45,289 nt of DNA from an uncultured Collinsella sp. (GCA_902472315.1 CABRNM010000012.1:1-45289), one strand, 5' to 3'. Positions 31,715-41,044 are shown, counted from the stretch's first letter. Program-made: numbers and translations. Notes: generated from the sequence alone by a model not told the origin.

Positions 31715-33268
31715 ATGGCACAACGTCATCTTCCTGCACTCCTGATCATCATGGACGGCTGTGGCCTGGCTCCGGCCGATGGCGAGAACGCCGTCGCCGC
31801 TGCTAAGACGCCCTTCCTTGATAGCCTGTACGAGAAGTATCCTCACACCACGCTCGGTGCTTCGGGCGAGGATGTGGGCCTTCCCGACGGTCAGATGGGC
31901 AACTCCGAGGTGGGTCACCTCAACATCGGTGCCGGCCGCATCGTGTTCCAGGAGCTTTCGCGCATCAACAATGCCATCAAGGACGGTTCCATCGCCAAGA
32001 ACGAGGTTTTCGTCAAGGCTATGGACGATGTCAAGGCTGACGGCAAGACTCTCCATCTCATGGGCCTTATGAGTCCTGGCGGTGTTCATTCTCACATGAA
32101 CCACGTCGAGGCTCTGGTCAAGATGGCTGCCGAGCACGGTGTCAAGACCGTTCGCGTCCACGCCTTTATGGACGGCCGCGACGTCGACCCGCAGTCCGGT
32201 GCCGGTTACATGAGTGAGTTCTGCGCCTTCCTGGCCAAGATCTCCGAGGAGACCGGTTGCGACGCTCGCGTTGCCACCGTCTCGGGCCGTTATTGGGCCA
32301 TGGACCGCGACAACCGTTGGGAGCGCATCCAGCGCGCCTACGATGTCATGGTCAATGCGTCCGATGCCGATACCGACCCCGTTGCCGGTATCAAGGCCTA
32401 CTACGAGAAGGATCCGCGCGGCGATGAGTTCGTCGAGCCCTTTGCTGCCCACAACGAGGGCATCCACGAGGGTGACGCGGCCATCTTCTTCAACTTCCGT
32501 CCCGACCGCGCCCGTCAGATGACTCGCGTGTTCACGGACAAGGAGTTCGACGGCTTTGAGCGCGAGCAGATCAAGCTTTCGCACTTTGTGACGATGACTG
32601 AGTACGACCCGACGTTTGACGTCGAGGTCGCTTTCCCCAAGACGTTCCCCGAGAACGTCCTGGCCGACGTTATCGCCGCCAATGGCCTGAAGCAGCTGCA
32701 CACCGCCGAGACCGAGAAGTACGCCCACGTGACGTTCTTCCTCAACGGCGGCATCGAGGAGCCCAAGGAGGGCGAGGAGCGCGTGCTCGTCGCTTCCCCC
32801 AAGGTCGCTACCTACGATCTGCAGCCTGAGATGAGCGCTCCCGAGGTTACTGAGAAGCTTGTCGCCGCCATCAACGAGGATCGCGCTGATTTCTACATCG
32901 TGAACTTCGCAAACTGCGACATGGTTGGCCATACCGGCGTGTTCGACGCTGCCGTTAAGGCTGTCGAGGCCGTTGACGATGCCCTGTCCAAGGTTGTCCC
33001 GGCGATTCTCGCCAAGGGCGGCTTTGCGCTGATCACCGCCGACCACGGCAACGCCGATCACATGTTTGACGTCGCTTCCGACGGTTCCAAGCATCCGTTC
33101 ACGGCTCACACCACCAACCGCGTGCCGTTCATCATCGTTGATGAGAAGGCACAGCTTACCGGTATCGAGGACGGCCGTCTCTCCGATATCGCTCCGACTA
33201 TGCTCACCATGGCTGGTATTGAGCCTTCCGCCGAGATGACGGGTCGCGTACTCGCCACCGAGGCCTAA
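31715..33268 (+). CDS. gpmI: 2,3-bisphosphoglycerate-independent phosphoglycerate mutase
   Basis: This metal-dependent mutase converts 3-phosphoglycerate to 2-phosphoglycerate. The 517-residue protein of the alkaline phosphatase superfamily has the N-terminal metal residue in LLIIMDGCG, the phosphoserine nucleophile in GNSEVGHLNIGAGR, HAFMDGRDVDP, FFNFRPDRARQMT and the metal ligands in NCDMVGHTG and ITADHGNADHM. It is part of the triose-phosphate operon; in the Streptomyces arrangement secG follows tpiA directly, so gpmI is an addition here. Confidence 0.97.
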   Translation: MAQRHLPALLIIMDGCGLAPADGENAVAAAKTPFLDSLYEKYPHTTLGASGEDVGLPDGQMGNSEVGHLNIGAGRIVFQELSRINNAIKDGSIAKNEVFVKAMDDVKADGKTLHLMGLMSPGGVHSHMNHVEALVKMAAEHGVKTVRVHAFMDGRDVDPQSGAGYMSEFCAFLAKISEETGCDARVATVSGRYWAMDRDNRWERIQRAYDVMVNASDADTDPVAGIKAYYEKDPRGDEFVEPFAAHNEGIHEGDAAIFFNFRPDRARQMTRVFTDKEFDGFEREQIKLSHFVTMTEYDPTFDVEVAFPKTFPENVLADVIAANGLKQLHTAETEKYAHVTFFLNGGIEEPKEGEERVLVASPKVATYDLQPEMSAPEVTEKLVAAINEDRADFYIVNFANCDMVGHTGVFDAAVKAVEAVDDALSKVVPAILAKGGFALITADHGNADHMFDVASDGSKHPFTAHTTNRVPFIIVDEKAQLTGIEDGRLSDIAPTMLTMAGIEPSAEMTGRVLATEA

Positions 33269-33291
33269 TAGAAAACAAATACCGTTTTCTA
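33269..33291 (+). repeat. Small A+T-rich hairpin directly after gpmI
   Basis: TAGAAAAC and GTTTTCTA form perfect 8-bp arms starting one base after the gpmI stop codon. It precedes the main terminator and may protect the 3' end of the mRNA. Confidence 0.5.
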
Positions 33292-33297
33292 GTAAGG

Positions 33298-33329
33298 GGG
33301 TTGTCCACAACCGGACAACCCTCTTTTTT
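33298..33329 (+). terminator. Terminator of the glycolytic operon
   Basis: GGGTTGTCC and GGACAACCC form a perfect 9-bp stem, followed by TCTTTTTT. Confidence 0.92.
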
Positions 33330-33426
33330 GCGCTATTTCTACCTCGTCACCAAATGGCTGATGGGGGAGTGCTGGGGGTTGTGGTACAGTACTGGAGTTT
33401 GAATTGTTCTATTAAGGAGCTTATCT

Positions 33427-33681
33427 ATGGGTCCGTTTCAGATTCTTCTGTTTGTCGTTTGGGCTGTCTCTGCCGTGGCGCTGACGATTCTCGTCCTGAT
33501 GCACTCTGGTAAGGGCACCGGCGTTTCGGATATGATCGCTAGCTCGCTGTATAACTCCAGCTCAGCCACGGGCGTCATGGAGCAGAACCTCGATCGCCTG
33601 ACGGTAATTATGGCCGTCGTTTTTGCCGTGTGTGTCGTCCTGTGCATGTTCTTCTTCCCGCAGGGTATCGTCGGCTACTAA
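33427..33681 (+). CDS. secG: Preprotein translocase subunit SecG
   Basis: SecG is the small auxiliary subunit of the SecYEG channel. The 84-residue protein has two hydrophobic helices (about residues 4-23 and 55-76) around the conserved loop LMHSGKGTGVSDM, where bacterial SecG usually has Q-x-G-x-G or similar. AAGGAG lies 7-8 bases before the ATG. TACAGT at 33385-33390 may be its -10 box. It sits after the triose-phosphate genes, as in most Actinomycetota. Confidence 0.95.
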   Translation: MGPFQILLFVVWAVSAVALTILVLMHSGKGTGVSDMIASSLYNSSSATGVMEQNLDRLTVIMAVVFAVCVVLCMFFFPQGIVGY

Positions 33682-33703
33682 GCACGAGCCACATAAATAC
33701 TTG

Positions 33704-33735
33704 AAAAGGGTTCCGCAAGTGCGGGACCCTTTTTG
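33704..33735 (+). terminator. Terminator after secG
   Basis: AAAAGGGT-CCGC pairs with GCGG-ACCCTTTT with one internal mismatch, followed by T residues. The following stretch to 33975 is non-coding leader for the oligopeptide operon; TTGACC at 33803-33808 is a possible -35 box, but TAAAAT at 33831 is too far for a standard spacer. Confidence 0.9.
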
Positions 33736-33975
33736 TTTACATATTTGTAACAGAGCCAAAATATCCCCACATACTTCGCCTAACTAAAGAAATTCTCGAC
33801 CGTTGACCGGAATTAGCCCCAAATCGTGCATAAAATGCGCTACTGTATTGCGAAACGTTGGTTCGTTGTGCATAACCAGCCATAGCAACGGGCGGCGTTT
33901 TGATGGTTCGGATCGGATTGTCTCGACATGTGTCCGACTGAACATTTCTTTGTCCTATCTCATAAGGAGGATGGC

Positions 33976-35652
33976 ATGGCTGATTCTATGTTCCACCAGC
34001 CCGTTATGGGTCGTCGCGCCTTTGTCGGCGGTACCCTTGCTGCGAGCTCCATGGCTTTTCTTGCCGCATGCGGCAAGAAGGGCGGCGACGCTTCCGGTTC
34101 TGAGTCCGGTTCGAAGCTGAACTTCTACATCAACAACCCGGTCTGCATCGACCCCTACAATGTCCAGGAGGACCAGGGCACTCAGGTCGAGTACCAGCTC
34201 TTTGATGCTCTGACCTCTTATGACGCCGAGAAGGGCGAGATCGTTCCGCTGGCTTGCGAGTCCTTCGAGGCCAACGACGACGCCACCGAGTTCACCTTCA
34301 AGATCAAGAAGGCCAAGTTCCACAACGGTGACGACGTTACCTCCAAGTCCTTCAAGCTCGGTTGGGAGCGTCTGGTCAACACCAAGTCGGCTGTCGCTAC
34401 CGAGTACGGCCCTTCCGAGGTCTCCTATCACCTTTCCATGGTCGAGGGCTATGACGATCTGCTTGCCGGTAACGCTACCGAGCTCAGCGGTGTTACCTGC
34501 CCCGACGATGAGACCCTCGTCGTCAAGCTGGCTTCCGCTTACGCCGACTTCCCCTTCGTCGCCTCTCACCCGGCTCTGGCCCCGGTTCCCGAGTGCGCCG
34601 AGTCCGATGTCAAGAGCTTCTACCTCGCCCCGGTCGGTAACGGCCCGTTCATGATGGACGGCAAGTGGGAGGATGGCCAGGAGATCAACGTCAAGAAGTT
34701 CGACGATTACTATGGCGACAAGGCCAAGATCGATGGCATCCACTTCCAGGTCATCAAGGACATGGAGACCGCCTACAAGGAGTTCCAGGCCGGTAACCTC
34801 GATGTCTGCGACGTTCCCGTCGCTCAGATCGACGCCGCCAAGAAGGATCGCGGCGTGTCCAAGGACGGCTACACCATGGGTGACGGCGAGCGCATGCTGC
34901 TCGGCGCCGAGCCTTCCACGTACTATCTGACCTGCAACACCACGGCCGAGCCGTTCAGCAACGCCGACCTGCGCAGGGGTATCTCCCTGGCCATCAACCG
35001 TGAGGCCATCTGCAAGACCATCTTCAAGGGTACCCGTACTCCTGCCGACGGCATTGTTCCTCCGGGCATCGATGGCTACAAGGAGGGCGCATGGGAGTTC
35101 TGCGCCTACGATGTCGACAAGGCTAACGAGTACCTCGACAAGGTTGCTCCCGCTGGCGCTAACGGGGATCGTGGCATTAGCGTGACCCTGTCCTACAACC
35201 AGGACGGCGGTCACAAGGAGATCATGGAGTCCATCATCGGTGACCTCGCCAAGGTTGGCGTTACCGCTGTCTCCGATACCCCTGAGTGGTCTGCCCTGCT
35301 CGAGCAGTATCAGAACTTTAACTATCAGTTCGGTCGTCTGGGTTGGATTGCCGACTACCCGATCATGGACAACTTCCTGTATCCGCTGTTCCACTCCGAC
35401 TCCCTCGGTGGCGACAACCGCTCCGGTTACAACAACCCCGAGTTCGACGCCAAGGTCGACGAGGCTCGTACTATTGTTGACGACGAGGAGCGCGTCGCTA
35501 AGATGCAGGAGGCCGACGCAATGGTCGCTGCCGACTGCCCGGTCATCCCGATTATGTTCTACACGCACACCATCGCCGGCTCCGATCGCATTAAGCACCT
35601 CTATGTCGATCCGCAGAAGCACGCCGATCTGGGTACCGCTGAGCTCGCCTAA
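33976..35652 (+). CDS. oppA: Oligopeptide-binding lipoprotein (OppA type)
   Basis: This 558-residue SBP_bac_5 protein would capture peptides outside the membrane for the OppBCDF importer encoded next. The N-terminus has paired arginines (MGRRAFVGG), a hydrophobic stretch and lipobox LAAC near residue 31. The core has EFTFKIKKAKFHNGDDVTSKSF, the OppA-like PSTYYLTCNT and NADLRRGISLAINREAI blocks. AAGGAGG lies 5 bases before ATG 33976; the nearby ATG 33971 is out of frame. Codon bias is strong, implying high expression. Substrate class is inferred from family and operon. Confidence 0.9.
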   Translation: MADSMFHQPVMGRRAFVGGTLAASSMAFLAACGKKGGDASGSESGSKLNFYINNPVCIDPYNVQEDQGTQVEYQLFDALTSYDAEKGEIVPLACESFEANDDATEFTFKIKKAKFHNGDDVTSKSFKLGWERLVNTKSAVATEYGPSEVSYHLSMVEGYDDLLAGNATELSGVTCPDDETLVVKLASAYADFPFVASHPALAPVPECAESDVKSFYLAPVGNGPFMMDGKWEDGQEINVKKFDDYYGDKAKIDGIHFQVIKDMETAYKEFQAGNLDVCDVPVAQIDAAKKDRGVSKDGYTMGDGERMLLGAEPSTYYLTCNTTAEPFSNADLRRGISLAINREAICKTIFKGTRTPADGIVPPGIDGYKEGAWEFCAYDVDKANEYLDKVAPAGANGDRGISVTLSYNQDGGHKEIMESIIGDLAKVGVTAVSDTPEWSALLEQYQNFNYQFGRLGWIADYPIMDNFLYPLFHSDSLGGDNRSGYNNPEFDAKVDEARTIVDDEERVAKMQEADAMVAADCPVIPIMFYTHTIAGSDRIKHLYVDPQKHADLGTAELA

Positions 35653-35749
35653 GAGTTTGCAGCTTCCGTGAGGGTCAAGTATTTACGTAGACCTCATGGG
35701 AAACATACAGTTCTCCCTAACCTGGGGTAAACTGGCTGATGGTAATTTT

Positions 35750-35777
35750 GGGATGCCGGTCTGGCGATCGGCATCCC
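35750..35777 (+). terminator. Hairpin between oppA and oppB (leaky terminator)
   Basis: GGGATGCCG and CGGCATCCC form a perfect 9-bp stem, followed only by ATTTAGG. This is a likely partial terminator or mRNA-stabilising hairpin that would set oppA expression above the membrane genes. TAAACT at 35728-35733 could be a -10 box, with no clear -35. Confidence 0.55.
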
Positions 35778-35808
35778 ATTTAGGTTAATCCCTAGATAGG
35801 GGAGTGGT

Positions 35809-36846
35809 ATGGGTAAGTACATCGTTAAACGTGTGCTTCAGTTCATCCCGGTGTTTTTGGGCGTTACGCTGATTCTGTTCGCCCTCCAGAATATCGTGCC
35901 GGGAGATCCGATCAAGCTGATCGGTGGAGACAAGGCTCTGTCCCCCGAGGTGGAGCTTCAGCTTCGCGTTCGCTATCACCTGGTCCAGACGGACGATGAC
36001 GGCAACGCGATCCTTGACGAGAACGGCGACCCCGTTCAAACGTCGCTCGTGGACCGTTACTTGTATTACATGAACGGCCTGCTTCATGGCGATCTGGGCA
36101 ATTCGTATCAGCGCAAGCTGCCGGTTACGGAAATCTTTGCCCAGAAGTATCCGTATACGGTCAAACTTGCCGCGTGCGCCATCGTGCTCGAGGCAATTAT
36201 GGGTATCGGTGCGGGTATCATTTCGGCGGTAAAGCGTTATTCCTTCTGGGATATTTTGGTAACGCTCACCACGTCGATCCTCGTTGCGGTCCCGGCCTTC
36301 TGGCTCGGTATGTTGCTGCAGCTGTTCTTTGGCGTCATCCTCAAGGACGCCACGGGCGGTGCAATCTCCATGCCGATCTCGGGTGCCGGCGGTTCCAGCT
36401 CTCAGTATCAGGATTGGATGCACTATGTGCTTCCGACCATTACGCTGGCTTCGGTTTCGACCGCTTATGCTGCGCGCATTATGCGCTCGCAGCTGCTTGA
36501 CGTCATGAACCAGGATTACATCCGTACGGCAAAGGCCAAGGGTCTCTCCAATCGTGCGATCATCGTCAAGCATGCGCTTAAGAATGCACTCATCCCCGTC
36601 GTTACCTATATTGGTGTCGACTTTGGCGGCATGCTTTCGGGCGCCATCCTGACCGAGACGGTCTTCAACTGGCCCGGTATCGGCTATGAGGTCTATCGCG
36701 CCATTAGCATGCGTGACTGGCCCATCGTTATGGGCGGCGTTACGCTCATCGTTGTCGTCGTCATGGTGATCAACCTGCTCGTCGACATTAGCTATGCATT
36801 CCTCGACCCGCGCATCCGCCTTGGCGGTCCGTCGGATAAGGCCTAA
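35809..36846 (+). CDS. oppB: Oligopeptide ABC permease OppB
   Basis: This 345-residue inner-membrane permease of the DppB/OppB family has its first helix at about residues 9-29, followed by the family phrase NIVPGDPIKLIGG, then a periplasmic loop with a short acidic insert (about 60-80) and five more hydrophobic segments. The coupling loop DYIRTAKAKGLSNRAI lies near residue 235. GGGGAG is 4-5 bases before the ATG. It forms the channel together with OppC. Confidence 0.94.
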   Translation: MGKYIVKRVLQFIPVFLGVTLILFALQNIVPGDPIKLIGGDKALSPEVELQLRVRYHLVQTDDDGNAILDENGDPVQTSLVDRYLYYMNGLLHGDLGNSYQRKLPVTEIFAQKYPYTVKLAACAIVLEAIMGIGAGIISAVKRYSFWDILVTLTTSILVAVPAFWLGMLLQLFFGVILKDATGGAISMPISGAGGSSSQYQDWMHYVLPTITLASVSTAYAARIMRSQLLDVMNQDYIRTAKAKGLSNRAIIVKHALKNALIPVVTYIGVDFGGMLSGAILTETVFNWPGIGYEVYRAISMRDWPIVMGGVTLIVVVVMVINLLVDISYAFLDPRIRLGGPSDKA

Positions 36847-36860
36847 GGGAGGTACGTCTC

Positions 36861-37796
36861 ATGCAGGAAACTGATTCTCAGTCTCAGGAGCAGGCTACCG
36901 CCACCAAGGTCGCATCTGCTCCCGCCAAGTCCCGCACGCTGTGGGGCGACGCTTTTAAGCGTCTTCGTAAGAACAAGCTCGCCGTTATCGGTGTCTGCTG
37001 GATCATCATCGTCGTTGTGGTTGCCCTGACCGCAGATCTGTGGGCTAAGCCCTGGCTCGGTTCGCCGACGGCTTCCGATTCGACCACCATGGCCGAGACA
37101 TCGCTACTGGCTCCGTGTGCCGAGCACCCGTTTGGCACCGATGCCCTCGGTCGCGACATTCTCGTCCGCGTTATCTACGGTGCACGCGTTTCGCTTTCTG
37201 TCGGTATCATGGCCACCGCCATCTCCACATTGATCGGCCTGGTCATGGGCGCCCTGGCCGGTTTCTACGGCGGCATTTGGGATACGATCATCATGCGCTG
37301 TGCGGACATCTTCCTGGCGTTCCCGTACGTGCTGTTCGTTGTCGCCATGATCGCCGTTATCGGCCGTGGTCTTCAGAACGTCTTTATCGCCATCGGCATT
37401 CTTGGCTGGCCTTCGATTGCGCGCGTCTTCCGCTCTGCAATCTTGACGGTCAAGGAAAACGACTATGTTGATGCAGCGCGCGCGATGGGTGCATCTGATG
37501 CTCGTATCGTCGTGCGTCACATCTTCCCGAACTCCGTCGCCTCCATCGTGGTCTACGCGACCATGAACATTGGTGGCGCCATTCTGACCGAGTCCGCTCT
37601 GTCCTTCCTCGGCATGGGCGTTATTCCGCCTACGCCTTCGTGGGGCTCCATGATTCAGGACGGTCAGCAGTATCTTCTGACCGCTCCCTGGATGATGATC
37701 ATGCCCGGTCTGGCAATTCTCTCGACGGTGCTCGCCTTCACCCTGCTGGGTGACGGTCTGCGCGACGCCCTCGACGTCAAGATGAAGGACGCATAA
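36861..37796 (+). CDS. oppC: Oligopeptide ABC permease OppC
   Basis: This 311-residue permease has a cytoplasmic N-terminal stretch rich in Gln and Ala (about 1-35), a first helix near 45-65, HPFGTDALGRDILVRVIYGARVSL as the DppC-type signature, and further helices. The coupling loop DYVDAARAMGASDARI is near residue 205. GGGAGG lies 10 bases before the ATG, 14 bases after oppB. Unlike the sialic acid importer, it is not fused to an ATPase. Confidence 0.94.
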   Translation: MQETDSQSQEQATATKVASAPAKSRTLWGDAFKRLRKNKLAVIGVCWIIIVVVVALTADLWAKPWLGSPTASDSTTMAETSLLAPCAEHPFGTDALGRDILVRVIYGARVSLSVGIMATAISTLIGLVMGALAGFYGGIWDTIIMRCADIFLAFPYVLFVVAMIAVIGRGLQNVFIAIGILGWPSIARVFRSAILTVKENDYVDAARAMGASDARIVVRHIFPNSVASIVVYATMNIGGAILTESALSFLGMGVIPPTPSWGSMIQDGQQYLLTAPWMMIMPGLAILSTVLAFTLLGDGLRDALDVKMKDA

Positions 37797-37798
37797 GG

Positions 37799-38890
37799 AT
37801 GAAGAAGAACAAGAACTATGTGGACCTGAAGGACCAGCCGGTTCCTGAGGGCCAGCATCTGCTCGAGGTCGATGACCTTAAGATGTATTTCCACACCGAG
37901 GATGGCGTTGTTCGCGCTGTCGACGGTGTCTCCTACACGCTCGATCGCGGCGAAACCCTGGGCGTCGTCGGTGAGTCCGGCTCCGGTAAGTCCGTGACCG
38001 CCATGACCATCATGGGCCTCATCTCGATGCCTCCGGGAAAGATCGAGGGCGGTGACGTTCGCTATCGCGGCCGCTCCATCCTCGAAATGACCGAGGAAGA
38101 GATGCAGCACATTCGCGGCAACGATATCGCGATGATCTTCCAGGATCCTATGACCTCCTTGAACCCGGTCTATAAGATCGGCAGGCAGGTGGGCGAGGGT
38201 CTTCGTCTGCACCGTGGCTACTCCAAGCAGGAGGCGCTCAAGCGTGCCACCGAGCTTTTGGACCTCGTGGGTATCCCCGAGCCCGAGAAGCGCGTCAATG
38301 AGTATCCGCACCAGTTCTCTGGCGGTATGCGTCAGCGAGTCATGATTGCCATGGCCCTTGCCTGCGATCCCGATATTCTGATTGCCGACGAGCCCACGAC
38401 TGCCCTGGACGTTACCATCCAGGCTCAGATTATCGAGCTCATGCAGGAGATGCAGGAGAAGAACGGCAACGCCATCATCATGATTACCCATGACCTGGGT
38501 GTTGTCGCCGATATGGCCGATAAGATCATGGTTATGTACGCCGGCCGCCCCGTTGAGTTCGGTACTGCTGAGGAAATCTTCTACGAGAGCCGCCACCCCT
38601 ACACCTGGGGTCTTATCCGCTCCATCCCGGAGCAGGCAATCGAAGAGAAGAAGCCGCTGACGCCGATTCACGGCAACCCGCCTTCGCTCATGAACCTGCC
38701 TGAGGGCTGCGTCTTCTCTCCTCGTTGCCCCTACGCGACGGACAAGTGCCGCAAGCAGCGCCCTGAGCGCGTTGTCACCGAGTCCGGTCACTATTCTGCG
38801 TGCCACTATTCCGGTGACCCCGAGTTCCTCAAGAACGCTCCTGAGACGTCCCGTACGCGCAAGGATTCCAAGAAGGGAGGCGAGGCGTAA
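37799..38890 (+). CDS. oppD: Oligopeptide ABC ATPase OppD
   Basis: This 363-residue ATPase has Walker A GESGSGKS near residues 58-65, the signature FSGGMRQRVMIAMAL near 175, Walker B ILIADEPTTALDV and the switch histidine in ITHDLGVV. The C-terminal oligopeptide-transporter region has cysteines in GCVFSPRCPYATDKC and ACHYSG, the pattern of the Fe-S-binding tails known in OppD/DppD proteins. It starts 2 bases after oppC and its stop touches oppF. Confidence 0.95.
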   Translation: MKKNKNYVDLKDQPVPEGQHLLEVDDLKMYFHTEDGVVRAVDGVSYTLDRGETLGVVGESGSGKSVTAMTIMGLISMPPGKIEGGDVRYRGRSILEMTEEEMQHIRGNDIAMIFQDPMTSLNPVYKIGRQVGEGLRLHRGYSKQEALKRATELLDLVGIPEPEKRVNEYPHQFSGGMRQRVMIAMALACDPDILIADEPTTALDVTIQAQIIELMQEMQEKNGNAIIMITHDLGVVADMADKIMVMYAGRPVEFGTAEEIFYESRHPYTWGLIRSIPEQAIEEKKPLTPIHGNPPSLMNLPEGCVFSPRCPYATDKCRKQRPERVVTESGHYSACHYSGDPEFLKNAPETSRTRKDSKKGGEA

Positions 38891-39919
38891 ATGGCAGACA
38901 ATAACGAGCGCACTCCACTGCTGAAGGTCGAGCACCTCTCCAAGGAGTTTCCCGCAGAGTCCGGCATGTTCGCCAAGCGTTTTTCCAAGCGCGTCGTCTC
39001 TGCTGTAAACGACATCTCTTTTGAGATTTATCCTGGCGAGACCTTTGGTCTGGTTGGCGAGTCTGGTTGCGGTAAATCCACCACGGGCCGCACTATCATG
39101 CGTCTGACCAAGCCGACCGCCGGCAAGGTGTTCTTCCAGGGCAAAGATGTTGCCGAGATGAGCAAGCATGAGATCAAGGACATGCGTCGTGAGATGCAGT
39201 TTATCTTCCAGGATCCTTATGCTTCGCTCAACCCTCGTATGACCATCGGTGAGATTGTCTCCGAGCCCATGACCATTCATGGTGTGGGTACCAAGGAGGA
39301 GCGCATTGAGCGCGTCCGTGAGCTTCTCGACGTCGTTGGACTGAACCCCGAGCACATCAACCGCTATCCGCATGAGTTCTCGGGCGGCCAGCGTCAGCGT
39401 GTCGGTATTGCCCGCGCTTTTGCGCTGAAGCCCAAGCTGATTATCTGTGACGAGCCGGTATCCGCTCTGGATGTGTCCATTCAGGCCCAGGTTCTGAACC
39501 TGCTCAAGGAACTGCAGGACAAGTTCGGTACCGCGTATCTGTTTATCGCACACGACCTGTCCGTCGTACAGCACATCTCCGATCGCGTTGCCGTTATGTA
39601 TCTGGGTAAGATGGTCGAGGTTTCGGACTGGAAGACGCTCTATAGCGAGCCTCACCATCCGTACACGCAGTCGCTGCTGTCTGCCGTGCCGGTTCCCGAT
39701 CCTGATATCCAGAAGACCCGCAAGCGCATCATCCTCGCTGGCGATCCGCCGTCGCCGCTGGATCCGCCGACCGGCTGCCGTTTCCACACGCGTTGCCCGA
39801 TCGCGCAGGGTATCTGCTCCGAGAAGCTCCCCGAGTTTAAGGAAGTTGCACCGGGTCACTGCTGTGCCTGCCACTTCGCCGGGCCGTTCCCGATCAAGGA
39901 ATCGCACATCGACCTGTAG
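38891..39919 (+). CDS. oppF: Oligopeptide ABC ATPase OppF
   Basis: This 342-residue ATPase has Walker A GESGCGKS near residue 56, the signature FSGGQRQRVGIARAF near 160, Walker B IICDEPVSALDV and the switch histidine in IAHDLSVV. The C-terminal cysteine pattern GCRFHTRCPIAQGIC and CCACHFAG is again the Opp/Dpp tail. The ATG follows the oppD TAA directly, with GGGAGG just upstream inside oppD. It ends the operon. Confidence 0.95.
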   Translation: MADNNERTPLLKVEHLSKEFPAESGMFAKRFSKRVVSAVNDISFEIYPGETFGLVGESGCGKSTTGRTIMRLTKPTAGKVFFQGKDVAEMSKHEIKDMRREMQFIFQDPYASLNPRMTIGEIVSEPMTIHGVGTKEERIERVRELLDVVGLNPEHINRYPHEFSGGQRQRVGIARAFALKPKLIICDEPVSALDVSIQAQVLNLLKELQDKFGTAYLFIAHDLSVVQHISDRVAVMYLGKMVEVSDWKTLYSEPHHPYTQSLLSAVPVPDPDIQKTRKRIILAGDPPSPLDPPTGCRFHTRCPIAQGICSEKLPEFKEVAPGHCCACHFAGPFPIKESHIDL

Positions 39920-39935
39920 TCGGTTGTTCTCGTCC

Positions 39936-39964
39936 GGGCCCGCCCTGGTGTTTCTTTTCAGAAC
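39936..39964 (+). repeat. 29-bp repeat, left copy of an inverted pair flanking the IS110 locus
   Basis: The sequence starting GGGCCCGCCCTGG and ending TTTTCAGAAC recurs in reverse orientation at 41333-41361 with one mismatch in 29. It lies between oppF and its terminator. Confidence 0.85.
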
Positions 39965-39978
39965 GTCCTCGGACATGC

Positions 39979-40019
39979 AAGAAACCCCCGCTGCGCACTT
40001 CGTGCGGCGGGGGTTTCTT
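39979..40019. terminator. Strong terminator between oppF and the transposase gene
   Basis: AAGAAACCCCCGC and GCGGGGGTTTCTT form a perfect 13-bp stem with a further TGCGCAC-TTC-GTGCG stem above it. The arms supply a T-rich end on both strands, so it can end both oppF and the converging transposase gene. Confidence 0.92.
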
Positions 40020-40033
40020 GCGTCCTGACGCTC

Positions 40034-41044
40034 CTATTTGGCAAGGTGTTTTTTAGAATCCTTTTTGCGCTCGGCCTCGAAGGCCTGCCTGTCCCAATCG
40101 AGCGGAAGTCCGGCCTCGACCCATGCCTCGTAGGCCCTCCTTATGGGCTTGAGCTCCCTTTGTCCCCTCTCCAGCATCGAGATGTACTTCTCGCTGGTTC
40201 CCAATATGGACGCCGCCCTCACCTGGCTGACCCTCGCCGCGCGCCTGGCCGCCACGAGCTCCGAGGCGTCCTCGGGCCTCCTGATCTCGTGCGGGTGCAT
40301 CAGCGCCCGGTACGCCTCCCTGGCCACGTAGCGCTTGAGGCACCTCATGACCTCCCTGTCGCTCTTTCCCCGCCCCCTGGCCCTCTCGGCGTACTCGGCG
40401 GTCTCGGGGTCGCGCATGACCCTCTGCCTCGCGATCTCGTGCAGCGCGCTGTTCGCCTGCCGGTCGCCGCCCCTGTTGAGCCTGTGCCTCACGGTCTTGC
40501 CGCTCGAGGCGGGGATGGGGCAGGCCCCGCATATCGCCGCGAACGACGCCTCGGAGCGCAGCCTGCCCGGGTTGTCCCCGGCCGCGACCGCGAGCTTGGC
40601 CGCGCTCACGGGCCCGCACCCGTACATCGCCAGCAGCGCGGGGCAGTTCTCCTCCAGGGACGCCTCGATCGCGCGCTCCATGTCGAGCGCCGCGTCGCGC
40701 GCCGCCGCCCACAGGTCCGCCAGCGCGCCGAGCGCGGCGCCCAGCGCGCCCTCGGCGCGCACGGAGGGGAGCTCCTCCATCAGCCTCGGCCCTCCCATGC
40801 CGCGGAACCTCGACCTGAGCCCCTCCGGGGCGGTGGTGAGCAGCGACCTCGCGGTGTTGATCGCCGAGGTCCGCGCCTTCACCGCCCCGGCGAGCGCCTC
40901 GTAGCCCGCCGCGTCGGCGGGGAACCGGCGGGACAGGACCTTGCGGCCCCTCCAGTCCAGGACGCACAGCCAGTGCGAGTCGGCGTGGGTGTCGACCCCG
41001 CAGAAGACCGGCCCGCGGGCGCCGGGTGTCGATTCGGTTCTCAT
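40034..41044 (-). CDS. IS110-family transposase with C-terminal XRE helix-turn-helix, catalytic core apparently deleted
   Basis: This 336-residue protein keeps the start of an IS110 DEDD (RuvC-like) domain, FCGVDTHADSHWLCVLDWRGRKVLSRRFPAD-type, at about residues 14-50, then passes directly from YEALAGAV to KARTSAINTARSLL. The segment that normally carries the E, D and D residues, roughly 80-90 residues, is absent, with the frame kept. The C-terminal transposase domain is complete, including YGCGPVSAAKLAVAAGDN and the serine region PIPASSGKT followed by RHRLNRGGDRQAN. Residues about 265-315 form an XRE-type helix-turn-helix (VSQVRAASILGTSEKYISMLERG). ATG 41044 has GGAG 6 bases upstream. G+C is far higher than in neighbouring genes. 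It is probably unable to transpose by itself. Confidence 0.8.
   Translation of the reverse strand: MRTESTPGARGPVFCGVDTHADSHWLCVLDWRGRKVLSRRFPADAAGYEALAGAVKARTSAINTARSLLTTAPEGLRSRFRGMGGPRLMEELPSVRAEGALGAALGALADLWAAARDAALDMERAIEASLEENCPALLAMYGCGPVSAAKLAVAAGDNPGRLRSEASFAAICGACPIPASSGKTVRHRLNRGGDRQANSALHEIARQRVMRDPETAEYAERARGRGKSDREVMRCLKRYVAREAYRALMHPHEIRRPEDASELVAARRAARVSQVRAASILGTSEKYISMLERGQRELKPIRRAYEAWVEAGLPLDWDRQAFEAERKKDSKKHLAK

Noticed and set aside
33803..34120. Small frame overlapping the start of oppA
   Set aside because: It has no ribosome binding site and most of it lies in another frame of the oppA signal peptide region.
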